A DNA stretch of 5,242 bases from Chitinophagaceae bacterium (GTDB lineage: Bacteria > Bacteroidota > Bacteroidia > Chitinophagales > Chitinophagaceae), in assembly GCA_026785745.1 (NCBI GenBank), contig JAJAZO010000463.1, forward strand, positions 1-5,242. The letters are read 5' to 3'. The translations under genes were made by a program, and so were the position numbers. The notes under the pieces were generated by a model. It saw nothing but the letters and a program-made list of their open reading frames with translations. It did no database searches and was not told the origin of the DNA. Below are positions 1-5,242 of the stretch, piece after piece; the stretch's first letter is position 1; every line of letters starts with the position of its first letter.

Positions 1-30
1 CTTTTAAGCTATTATAAATAAACTAAGAAA

Positions 31-50
31 GCCCTCCCTTGCGGGAAGGC
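31..50 (-). terminator. Rho-independent terminator of the small lipoprotein gene
   Basis: An 8-bp stem (31-38 with 43-50) closes a 4-nt loop. Read on the minus strand the loop is GCAA, a stable GNRA tetraloop. The one imperfect pair (34/47) is a G-U wobble in minus-strand RNA but a C-A mismatch in plus-strand RNA, so the hairpin is better in the minus direction. It is followed on that strand by the T-rich run TTTCTTAGTTTATTT. It lies about 75 bases past the stop of the lipoprotein gene, with no other gene between. Confidence 0.6.
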
Positions 51-82
51 CTCTAACGATTGCTTGCCATTGAAAAAATTTC

Positions 83-119
83 ATCAGGCCCAAAGACAAC
101 CTGATTGCCGAATCGGCAA
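83..119 (-). repeat. Two small hairpins in the 3' region of the lipoprotein transcript
   Basis: TTGCCGA (105-111) and TCGGCAA (113-119) form a near-perfect palindrome starting 5 bases past the lipoprotein stop codon. Next to it, ATCAGG (83-88) pairs with CCTGAT (100-105) around an 11-base loop and is followed on the minus strand by GAAATTTTTT, a weak terminator-like arrangement. The two share base 105, so they may be alternatives. They could protect the 3' end or add to termination; the function is inferred. Confidence 0.35.
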
Positions 120-123
120 AAAA

Positions 124-339
124 TTACATATTAGGCTTTGTAGTATCAGTCTCAGTAGTCTTTTTGATAGTAGTATCACCTGGCTGTCTAACAGTAGTAT
201 CACTGTTAGTAACAGTAGTTACAGTGTCAGCACTGTTTATAACTTTAGTTGTAGTATCACTACCTTCTTTCTTTTCACCGGTGTTGTTACAAGCTACTGC
301 AAAAGAAGCGATAGCGATGATTGCTAATAATTTTTTCAT
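124..339 (-). CDS. Small threonine-rich lipoprotein, function unknown
   Basis: This 71-residue protein has a lipoprotein signal peptide: a KK n-region, a hydrophobic stretch at residues 4-16 and a lipobox-like AVAC with the acylated cysteine at residue 17. The -3 position is Ala rather than the usual Leu, so the lipobox is slightly atypical. The mature part of 55 residues has no visible domain. It is low-complexity, with 17 threonines and four DTT triplets (residues 28, 47, 55 and 65), and is probably disordered. Small Thr/Asp-rich lipoproteins of this sort are common in Bacteroidota and have no known function; it is probably tethered to an envelope membrane facing the periplasm or surface. 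The start follows an A-rich stretch (AAATCAAAAAAA on the minus strand) with no Shine-Dalgarno sequence. It diverges from the sigma factor gene, so it could be a target of that sigma, but no shared promoter was identified. Confidence 0.8.
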   Translation of the reverse strand: MKKLLAIIAIASFAVACNNTGEKKEGSDTTTKVINSADTVTTVTNSDTTVRQPGDTTIKKTTETDTTKPNM

Positions 340-516
340 TTTTTTTGATTTTTTGTTATTTGTTGAAATATTTCGCTGTTTATACCAAAAACAAGAAAAG
401 GTAACCCGCCTTTTTATAATTTTTTTAGATGGCTCAGGCCCGCCTGAAGATTATAATATATTTTTTGCTATCGGGCAGGGTTACTATTTTTAAAATTCTG
501 TATTAAATAACGGAAT
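340..516. promoter_or_regulatory. Divergent spacer holding the promoters of the lipoprotein and sigma genes
   Basis: This 177-base AT-rich gap separates two genes reading away from each other, so promoters for both should lie here. I found no full TAnnTTTG element with a TTTG partner at the right spacing. Two near misses exist: TACCTTTT on the minus strand (403-396) and TATTTTTTG on the plus strand (459-467), the latter with one extra base. An autoregulated sigma factor may use a different promoter sequence. The repeats at 401-484 fill much of the gap. Confidence 0.4.
401..484. repeat. Diverged tandem repeat with nested inverted repeats
   Basis: Two adjacent units, 405-438 and 439-479, share the same order of blocks: CCCGCCT, then TTATAAT, then TTTTTT, then a GC-rich end closing in CAGG. 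Over this lie inverted repeats: GTAACCC (401-407) with GGGTTAC (478-484), TTATAAT (414-420) with ATTATAA (450-456), and TCAGGC (434-439) with GCCTGA (442-447). The unequal arm spacings make it an imperfect palindrome rather than a clean stem. It may be a regulator-binding region, a structured leader, or a decayed small repeat element. Confidence 0.5.
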
Positions 517-1092
517 GTGAAACCTCAGACAGACGAAAGAGCATTATTAGAAGGATTAGCAACCAGCGACAAGAAAGCCGTTGAAACCATATACAAGGAA
601 AACTATAATATGGTTCAGAGCCTGATAATCAACAACAACGGCTCGTCAGACGATGCCAAGGACATATTCCAGGAAGCGATGATAGTTCTTTATGAAAAGG
701 TGAGATCGGGGAGTTTTGAACTAAACTGCCAGATAAAAACGTTTGTTTACTCAGTTTCCCGGAGATTATGGCTAAAACGGCTGCAACAGCAAAACAGGTA
801 TGCTGCACCCGGCGACAGTATGGAAAATGTGGTGGCGGTAGAAGAAGACCTGGAGGAACATGAGCAGCGGAATGCAGAATATGAAATGATGGAGAAAGCT
901 GTAAGCAACCTTGGGGAGCCCTGCAAGAGTCTGTTAGAAGCTTATTACCTGCAAAAACAGAATATGCAGGTAATAGCGGCCAATTTTGGTTATACCAACG
1001 CAGACAATGCAAAAAACCAGAAATACAAATGCCTGATGCGATTGAAGAAAATATTTTTTACTCATTATAAAAATGGTAATGGTGATGGATGA
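517..1092 (+). CDS. ECF-type sigma-70 family RNA polymerase sigma factor
   Basis: The 191-residue protein has the two-domain layout of an alternative (extracytoplasmic function type) sigma factor. Region 2 covers roughly residues 18-95, including DDAKDIFQEA (45-54), which matches the core-binding region 2.2. After an acidic linker (about 100-120), region 4 covers about 122-180, with the helix-turn-helix in MQVIAANFGYTNADNAKNQ, for contact with the -35 element. The NADNAKNQKYKCLMRLKK ending is typical of Bacteroidota members. The start is GTG at 517: an in-frame TAA lies at 508-510, and the next ATG (610) would remove the first helix of region 2. No Shine-Dalgarno is seen. The gene overlaps the membrane protease gene downstream, so the two are surely co-transcribed and that protein is the likely regulator. 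Sigma-factor identity is firm; the regulon is unknown. Confidence 0.9.
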   Translation: MKPQTDERALLEGLATSDKKAVETIYKENYNMVQSLIINNNGSSDDAKDIFQEAMIVLYEKVRSGSFELNCQIKTFVYSVSRRLWLKRLQQQNRYAAPGDSMENVVAVEEDLEEHEQRNAEYEMMEKAVSNLGEPCKSLLEAYYLQKQNMQVIAANFGYTNADNAKNQKYKCLMRLKKIFFTHYKNGNGDG

Positions 1093-2200
1093 TATTAAAA
1101 TTTTAGACGCTGTAGAACGCTACATCCGGGGTGAAATGAAACCGGATGAGAGATTGCAATTTGAAAATCTTCGCAAAACAAATGCAGAGGTAGATCAGTT
1201 GGTGGTGGAGCATACGTTGTTTTTACAACAGATGAACCAGTTTGGAGAACGTAAGAATTTCAAATCTTCATTGAATGAAGTACACACTGATTTGACGGAA
1301 CAGGGCAAGATAGATTCCATGAAACTTAAAGGCCGGTCGAAAGTTGTTTATCTCTGGAAAAGGTATAAAAGAGTAGCCGCTATTGCTGCATCTATTGCAG
1401 GCATCACTACAATTACTATCAGTGCACTTGTATGGGCATTTTCGCCCCGTGCAAACGATAATGTGCAGGAAATGAGCCGCCAACTCGAAGTAATGAAAAA
1501 AGTACAGCGGGACCAGAATGCAGTGGTGAATGATATTAAAAATCAGATCAACACAGATAAAAAGGCAGAAAAAAAATCCATACAGTTTAAATCAGGTGGT
1601 ACAGGATTTTTGTTAGATGGTAATGGGTATCTCGTTACTAATGCACATATCATCCGCAATTCAAAAAATATTGTTGTAATTAATAACAAAGGAGAAGAGT
1701 TTGATGCAATAGTTCTCAAAACAGATAATGCAAAAGACATCGCCATTCTTAAAATTGAAGACAAGAGTTTTAAATCAATTGCATCACTTCCCTATGGCAT
1801 CAGCAAAACGGTGAGTGATGTGGCAGAACCTATTTATACACTGGGCTACCCAAGGAACGACATTGTTTATAGTGAAGGATACCTGAGTGCCAGAACTGGC
1901 TTTAACGGTGATACACTTAGTTGCCAGTTGGGAATTGCCGCTAATCGTGGTAACAGCGGAGGCCCGGTATTTAATCATAATGGTGAAGTAATTGGTATAT
2001 TAAGTACCAAGGAAACCGAATCAGAAGGTGTTGCATTTGCCATCCAGTCAAAATACATTTTCGATGCTATTGACCAGTTGAAAAAAGATACGGCGTATCA
2101 ATCTTTGAAACTATCCTCAAAATCATCTGTTCGTGGAATGAACAAGCAACAACAGGTGCAGAAAATACAGGATTATGTATTTATGGTAAAAGGTGACTAA
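1073..2200 (+). CDS. Membrane-anchored trypsin-like serine protease with anti-sigma-like N-terminus
   Basis: The protein has up to 375 residues. Residues 6-75 are a soluble helical segment (LDAVERYIRGEMKPDERLQF) like the N-terminus of Bacteroidota anti-sigma factors, without the HxxxCxxC zinc motif. A basic KRYKR (96-100) precedes one transmembrane helix (about 101-123), giving N-in topology. A charged, probably coiled-coil stretch (130-168) leads to a trypsin/HtrA-like domain (about 172-335). Its triad looks intact: His192 in TNAH, Asp222 in KDIAIL and Ser295 in GNSGGP. There is no PDZ domain; a 40-residue Lys/Gln/Ser-rich tail ends the protein. Starts at 1073, 1079 and 1085 are all in frame. 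The one at 1085 (MDDIKI) sits just before the sigma stop and fits translational coupling best. The protease call is firm. The anti-sigma role is inferred from N-terminal resemblance and the overlap with the sigma gene. DegS is a functional analogue but carries a PDZ domain and no anti-sigma part. Confidence 0.85.
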   Translation: MVMVMDDIKILDAVERYIRGEMKPDERLQFENLRKTNAEVDQLVVEHTLFLQQMNQFGERKNFKSSLNEVHTDLTEQGKIDSMKLKGRSKVVYLWKRYKRVAAIAASIAGITTITISALVWAFSPRANDNVQEMSRQLEVMKKVQRDQNAVVNDIKNQINTDKKAEKKSIQFKSGGTGFLLDGNGYLVTNAHIIRNSKNIVVINNKGEEFDAIVLKTDNAKDIAILKIEDKSFKSIASLPYGISKTVSDVAEPIYTLGYPRNDIVYSEGYLSARTGFNGDTLSCQLGIAANRGNSGGPVFNHNGEVIGILSTKETESEGVAFAIQSKYIFDAIDQLKKDTAYQSLKLSSKSSVRGMNKQQQVQKIQDYVFMVKGD

Positions 2201-2240
2201 TTCTTCAATCAGCTAATAAAATATTTCCCTATAAAAGTGT

Positions 2241-2273
2241 AAGCCATCCAGATTGAACCTGGATGGCTTTTTT
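2241..2273 (+). terminator. Strong rho-independent terminator of the sigma-protease operon
   Basis: AAGCCATCCAG (2241-2251) and CTGGATGGCTT (2259-2269) form a perfect 11-bp stem around a 7-base loop, followed on the plus strand by TTTTTT (2268-2273, overlapping the stem end). It lies 40 bases after the protease stop. Read on the minus strand the stem is followed by ACACTTTTA, so it may also help end the convergent nucleotidyltransferase transcript, less efficiently. Confidence 0.9.
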
Positions 2274-2286
2274 ATTTACAGTTATT

Positions 2287-3183
2287 TTAAGCCCAAAGAC
2301 TATCCGGGTATTCTCCGTTTGCAATAAGTTGTTGCAGGCTATGCTGCACAAACGGCGCATCTTCTTTGTAGGTTACCCCAAACCATAATGACGTAGTGGG
2401 TATCGCTTCCACCTTTCCACCTTCTTTAATAAACTGGTCGGCGACAATGGGAATAAAAAACTCTGATTTCAATTCCTTTCCATGATTTGCTAAAAAGCTG
2501 CTAAAAAGTTTTTGTGTGTACGAAAAAAAGGAAGTATCGAAACACCAGAAATTCATTGACACGGTTGTCTTTACCGAAAGCTCTTTGGGCTCAAGCCCAT
2601 CTTCACAAATTATAATATCTGCTTTCCTCGAAATATTGATCCTCTCTGTAATGGTTGCGAGGTTACCATCATGGTCTAATCCGCAAACACCACGATTAAC
2701 CGTTCCATGATCAGATAATGTTCTCACCAGGTCGTATCCTACAATTGCATAGTTTTTTTCGGTACAACCAACATTTAAAAAGGTAGCTGCATTTTCAAAA
2801 GCATTGTGCCCATAAAAATCATCGGCATTAATTACTGCAAAAGGTTCCTTCACGGCATCCTGCGCACAAAGCACTGCATGGGCTGTTCCCCAGGGTTTGG
2901 TTCTTTCTGCCGGTATTGCAAAGCCATCGGTAAAATAGCTCAGCTCCTGGTAAACGTAAGCCGTTTCTATCCTGCCTATCAGTTTTGGTTCAAAGATGGC
3001 TTTGAAATTATCAGCAAATTCTTTGCGGATAATAAATACTACTTTACCAAAGCCTGCCCGGATGGCATCAAAAATGGAATAGTCTATGATAGTTTCTCCG
3101 GTGGGGCCAAAACCTTCTACCTGTTTCATACTTCCGTACCGGGATGCCATGCCTGCTGCTAATATTACCAATGTAGGTTTCAT
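2287..3183 (-). CDS. Sugar-phosphate nucleotidyltransferase family protein
   Basis: The 298-residue protein belongs to the NTP-transferase fold that joins an NTP to a sugar phosphate and releases pyrophosphate. The N-terminal nucleotide-binding signature is LAAGMASRYGSMKQ (8-21), a variant of the GxGTR-containing loop. KPWGTAHAV (96-104) and NADDFYG (119-125), whose Asp pair should bind the catalytic metal, follow. Further family motifs are TVSMNFWCF (207-215), EFFIP (241-245) and WFGVTYKEDAP (267-277). It has neither a visible C-terminal beta-helix acyltransferase domain nor a signal peptide, so it should be cytoplasmic. The closest named enzymes would be UTP- or dTTP-glucose-1-phosphate transferases, but the sugar and nucleotide cannot be read from the sequence. 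No sugar-pathway genes adjoin it. It starts at ATG 3183 right after an AT-rich stretch without Shine-Dalgarno, 65 bp from the divergent neighbour. Confidence 0.85.
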   Translation of the reverse strand: MKPTLVILAAGMASRYGSMKQVEGFGPTGETIIDYSIFDAIRAGFGKVVFIIRKEFADNFKAIFEPKLIGRIETAYVYQELSYFTDGFAIPAERTKPWGTAHAVLCAQDAVKEPFAVINADDFYGHNAFENAATFLNVGCTEKNYAIVGYDLVRTLSDHGTVNRGVCGLDHDGNLATITERINISRKADIIICEDGLEPKELSVKTTVSMNFWCFDTSFFSYTQKLFSSFLANHGKELKSEFFIPIVADQFIKEGGKVEAIPTTSLWFGVTYKEDAPFVQHSLQQLIANGEYPDSLWA

Positions 3184-3248
3184 AAATTGTTGTATAAACT
3201 GCGAACGAAATTAAAGTAAATTCGCCAAGCCTTTCTGGCAATTTTATA

Positions 3249-4136
3249 ATGCAGGATATTGACACCGGTAATATAAGTACAGACAGATTAACGCTTCCAT
3301 TGCTTACTGAAAAGAATGTGGAAGGTGATGTGCTTCGATTGGATAAAATCCATCCGCTTGTTTCCGGAAATAAATGGTTTAAGCTTCGCTATTATTTAGA
3401 AGAAGCAAAAGCTGAAAAGAAAACAATTGTTACTTACGGAGGAGCCTGGTCCAATCATATCCTGGCAACAGCCGCAGCTTGTAAACTAAATAAGCTTCCC
3501 TGTATCGGCATCATCCGTGGCGAGGAGGCAACTAATCTCTCTCCTTCCCTGATTAAAGCAAAAGAACTTGAGATGGAATTAATTTTCATCAGCCGTGCAG
3601 CATACGGGCAAAGAAAAATTCCGGAAAGATTTGATAAAAGTGACTACTATTTTATTCCCGAAGGTGGCTATGGATTAAACGGGGCTAATGGTGCTGCCTC
3701 TATTCTTAATTATTGTAAAAAAGAAACCTATACTCATATCTGTTGCGCAGCAGGAACTGGCACCATGACAGCCGGATTAATAAAAGCAGCACAGCCTGCT
3801 TGCAAGATTACAGCCATCAGTGTGCTGAAAAATAATGCTGAACTTGAAAAAAACATACAACTGCTTTGCGGAAATGAAGAAAAATCGTTTGAACTTATCC
3901 ATGATTATCATTTTGGCGGCTATGCCAAATACAAAACAGAATTACTTGATTTCATGAATGAATTTTACCGTCAGACAACCATTCCTTCTGATTTCGTGTA
4001 TACGGGTAAATTATTTTTTGCTATTAATGACCTGATCCGCAATAATTATTTTCAGGCCGGAAGCAACTTACTAATAATACACAGCGGAGGTTTGCAGGGC
4101 AACGCCTCATTAAATAACGGAACGTTAATATTTTAG
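3249..4136 (+). CDS. PLP-dependent ACC deaminase/D-cysteine desulfhydrase family protein
   Basis: The 295-residue protein belongs to the fold-type II PLP enzymes. Lys42 in SGNKWFKLRYY matches the Schiff-base lysine of ACC deaminase (the GGNKTRKLEY region). YGGAWSNH (63-70) matches the GGxxSN segment whose Ser and Asn contact substrate and cofactor. AGTGTMTAG (168-176) is the glycine-rich loop for the PLP phosphate, and IHSGGLQG (277-284) matches the late H-x-GG motif. It is about 35-45 residues shorter than typical ACC deaminases, and sequence around the motifs differs (AW for the usual IQ before SN). I would therefore not assign true ACC deaminase activity; D-cysteine or another small amino acid is at least as likely. 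It is cytoplasmic, without a signal peptide. No Shine-Dalgarno precedes ATG 3249, which is preceded by TTTTATA. It diverges from the nucleotidyltransferase gene and no operon partner is evident. Confidence 0.83.
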   Translation: MQDIDTGNISTDRLTLPLLTEKNVEGDVLRLDKIHPLVSGNKWFKLRYYLEEAKAEKKTIVTYGGAWSNHILATAAACKLNKLPCIGIIRGEEATNLSPSLIKAKELEMELIFISRAAYGQRKIPERFDKSDYYFIPEGGYGLNGANGAASILNYCKKETYTHICCAAGTGTMTAGLIKAAQPACKITAISVLKNNAELEKNIQLLCGNEEKSFELIHDYHFGGYAKYKTELLDFMNEFYRQTTIPSDFVYTGKLFFAINDLIRNNYFQAGSNLLIIHSGGLQGNASLNNGTLIF

Positions 4137-4163
4137 TTTTTAGAGTCTGCCGCCTTATCTTTG
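4133..4163 (+). promoter_or_regulatory. Predicted Bacteroidota-type promoter of the secreted-protein gene
   Basis: TATCTTTG (4156-4163) fits the Bacteroidota -7 consensus TAnnTTTG at every fixed position. TTAG (4133-4136), one base off the -33 consensus TTTG, lies 19 bases upstream, an allowed spacing; it overlaps the stop codon of the preceding gene. Transcription would start near 4168-4172, leaving a leader of about 60 bases that carries the hairpin at 4185-4200. Confidence 0.45.
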
Positions 4164-4184
4164 TTATCACTGCAAGCATGAAAC

Positions 4185-4202
4185 CCTGTCTGCCGACAGG
4201 CA
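4185..4202. repeat. REP-like palindromic hairpin in the leader of the secreted-protein gene
   Basis: CCTGTC (4185-4190) and GACAGG (4195-4200) form a 6-bp stem around TGCC. An alternative fold pairs TGCC (4191-4194) with GGCA (4199-4202). This interlocked CTGTCTGCCGACAGGCA pattern resembles short palindromes I recall as dispersed in many Bacteroidota genomes. No T-run follows on the plus strand, so it is not an obvious terminator for the upstream gene. A GCAAGC direct repeat (4172-4177 and 4200-4205) flanks it. Confidence 0.5.
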
Positions 4203-4228
4203 AGCAATCCTAACTTCGTTCTGATAAT

Positions 4229-4930
4229 ATGAAAAGACTGACCTTACTCCTTATATTGTTCTCCCTAACTATTTGCAACTTGCTGCATGCACAGGATACG
4301 CTGCCAAAATTTTCGCTGAAAGATGTTGGCAATGGCCGCATCGTTATCGGATGGACAAATAATTTTACCAATGTAAAGCAGATAAGTATTCAGCGTTCTT
4401 TCGACAGCCTTACAGGCTACAAAACAATTCTGACCGTTCCTGATCCCACACCTCAGCAAAATGGTTATGTGGATGCAAAAGCGATTAACGACCACATGTT
4501 TTATCGTATTTACATCATGCTGGATAAAGGTATTTTCCTTTTTAGTGATGCAAAAAAACCTGTACTCGATCTTTCATACAGAACCGGCTTTCCAAACGGA
4601 ACCGGAAACCTGACCGAAATTAATCCAGGAAATGTTCCGAATATAAATAGTAAACCATACCCGGGTGGTTTTATGCCTTCTTTGTATGTGTACACCCATC
4701 GTGATGGTTATGTAAAAGTCAGTTTGCCGAATGATGAAAAGCCCAAAAAATATTCAATTAAATTCTTTGCAGAAGACGAAACATTTCTCTTTGAATTAAA
4801 AGAAGTGAAAGAAAGAAATTTCAAACTTGATAAAACCAATTTCTATCATGCAGGTTGGTTTCGCTTTGAATTATACGAAGACGGCAAACTAATAGAGAAC
4901 CATAAATTTTATTTAGAAAAAGATTTTTAG
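4229..4930 (+). CDS. Secreted protein of unknown function with a fibronectin III-like N-terminal domain
   Basis: This 233-residue protein has a clear Sec signal peptide: KR near the N-terminus, a hydrophobic core (residues 4-19) and a likely cut after LHA (about residue 21). There is no lipobox cysteine at the cleavage point, so it should be released to the periplasm or beyond. Residues 27-110 alternate short beta-strand-like segments ([25 protein letters not shown]) in the pattern of a fibronectin type III-like domain. Residues 140-233 form a second beta-rich part, [17 protein letters not shown] followed by [18 protein letters not shown], which may be an Ig-like fold. I see no enzyme motif and no clear T9SS C-terminal sorting domain. 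I do not recognise a named family. The stop TAG overlaps the stop of the convergent lipB gene by four bases. Confidence 0.75.
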   Translation: MKRLTLLLILFSLTICNLLHAQDTLPKFSLKDVGNGRIVIGWTNNFTNVKQISIQRSFDSLTGYKTILTVPDPTPQQNGYVDAKAINDHMFYRIYIMLDKGIFLFSDAKKPVLDLSYRTGFPNGTGNLTEINPGNVPNINSKPYPGGFMPSLYVYTHRDGYVKVSLPNDEKPKKYSIKFFAEDETFLFELKEVKERNFKLDKTNFYHAGWFRFELYEDGKLIENHKFYLEKDF

Positions 4931-5242
4931 CTAAGTTCTGCAGCAAATACCTTTTCAAAATTCTTCTTCACCTTATCTTTTACCCCGTTCATATCTGCTT
5001 TATAGCCTAATTCTTTTTCCAACGAAGTAACCTGTTTGTTTACAATACCACATGGAATGATATGATTAAAGTAAGACAGGTCTGTATTTACATTGAAGGC
5101 AAAGCCATGCATGGTGATCCAGCGGCTGCAACGGACACCAATGGCACAAATTTTTCTTTCCCTGCCGGGCACACCCGGTTCTATCCAAACACCGGTTTCT
5201 CCGGTTGAACGGTCTCCTGTAATACCATATTCTGCCATTGTA
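4927..5242 (-). CDS. lipB: Octanoyltransferase (lipoyl(octanoyl) transferase), C-terminal part
   Basis: The visible part is about 104 residues, roughly the C-terminal 45 percent of the enzyme. LipB moves the octanoyl group from acyl carrier protein to a lysine of lipoate-dependent proteins (pyruvate and 2-oxoglutarate dehydrogenase E2, glycine cleavage H protein), the first step of lipoate synthesis in the cytoplasm. Diagnostic motifs are EYGI with GETGVWIE, then RKICAIGVR carrying the catalytic lysine (codon 5152-5154), then [20 protein letters not shown], then IPCGI with the acyl-accepting cysteine (codon 5050-5052). Both catalytic residues are thus present. The reading frame stays open to the window edge: the ATG at 5238 is internal, since family homology starts well before it, and the substrate-binding N-terminal half lies outside. 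The stop TAA (4929-4927) overlaps the stop of the convergent secreted-protein gene, with no room for a terminator between them. Confidence 0.93.
   Translation of the reverse strand, partial: TMAEYGITGDRSTGETGVWIEPGVPGRERKICAIGVRCSRWITMHGFAFNVNTDLSYFNHIIPCGIVNKQVTSLEKELGYKADMNGVKDKVKKNFEKVFAAELS

Noticed and set aside
401..484. CRISPR array or transposon end
   Set aside because: There are only two diverged units with no unique spacers between equal repeats, and no transposase or flanking target duplication is visible.
64..493. Plus-strand open frames (64-327 and 164-493) opposite the lipoprotein gene
   Set aside because: They are antisense to a gene with a convincing lipoprotein signal; their Ser/Val-rich translations come from the repeated Thr/Asp codons on the other strand.
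629..1012. Minus-strand 127-codon open frame inside the sigma factor gene
   Set aside because: It is antisense to conserved sigma regions 2 and 4, and its Cys/His/Pro-rich translation shows no domain.
3184..3248. Possible promoter with TAAATTCG (3217-3224) for the PLP enzyme gene
   Set aside because: One base off TAnnTTTG, and the nearest upstream TTG (3190-3192) is 24 bases away, outside the usual 19-21 spacing. A promoter must lie here or nearby, but I cannot place it.
3068..3265. Minus-strand 65-codon frame spanning the divergent spacer
   Set aside because: It overlaps the nucleotidyltransferase start in another frame and runs into the PLP enzyme start; no recognisable protein sequence.
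4137..4228. Riboswitch in the leader of the secreted-protein gene
   Set aside because: Only one short palindrome is present, too little for a ligand-binding RNA, and no known riboswitch core is recognisable.

Overview
The window looks like chromosomal DNA from a Bacteroidota bacterium, probably of the Chitinophagaceae or a close relative. The reasons are moderate-to-low GC, start codons without clear Shine-Dalgarno sequences, an ECF sigma factor with the NADNAKNQKYKC-type region 4 common in that group, a TAnnTTTG-type promoter element, and the style of the small lipoprotein and secreted proteins. This assignment rests on recognition of protein families, not on a database search.

Left part (1-516): a small threonine-rich lipoprotein gene lies on the minus strand (124-339). 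It is followed by several hairpins, the last of which (31-50) looks like its rho-independent terminator. The divergent spacer between it and the sigma gene holds a diverged tandem repeat with nested inverted repeats (401-484).

Centre-left (517-2273): a two-gene plus-strand operon encodes an ECF-type sigma-70 factor (GTG start) and, overlapping it, a single-pass membrane protein. The second protein appears to combine an anti-sigma-like cytoplasmic N-terminus, one transmembrane helix, a coiled coil and a periplasmic trypsin/HtrA-like serine protease domain with an intact His-Asp-Ser triad and no PDZ domain. The operon ends at a strong terminator (2241-2273). This pair is the most interesting system in the window: it could be an envelope-signalling switch in which the sigma regulator and the protease are one polypeptide.

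Centre-right (2287-4136): a sugar-phosphate nucleotidyltransferase-like gene (minus strand) and a PLP-dependent ACC deaminase/D-cysteine desulfhydrase-family gene (plus strand) diverge from a 65-bp spacer. They look like ordinary metabolic genes with no obvious functional link.

Right end (4137-5242): a secreted protein of unknown function has a predicted Bacteroidota promoter and a palindromic REP-like hairpin in its leader. Its stop codon overlaps that of a convergent lipB (octanoyltransferase) gene, whose N-terminal half lies beyond the window edge.
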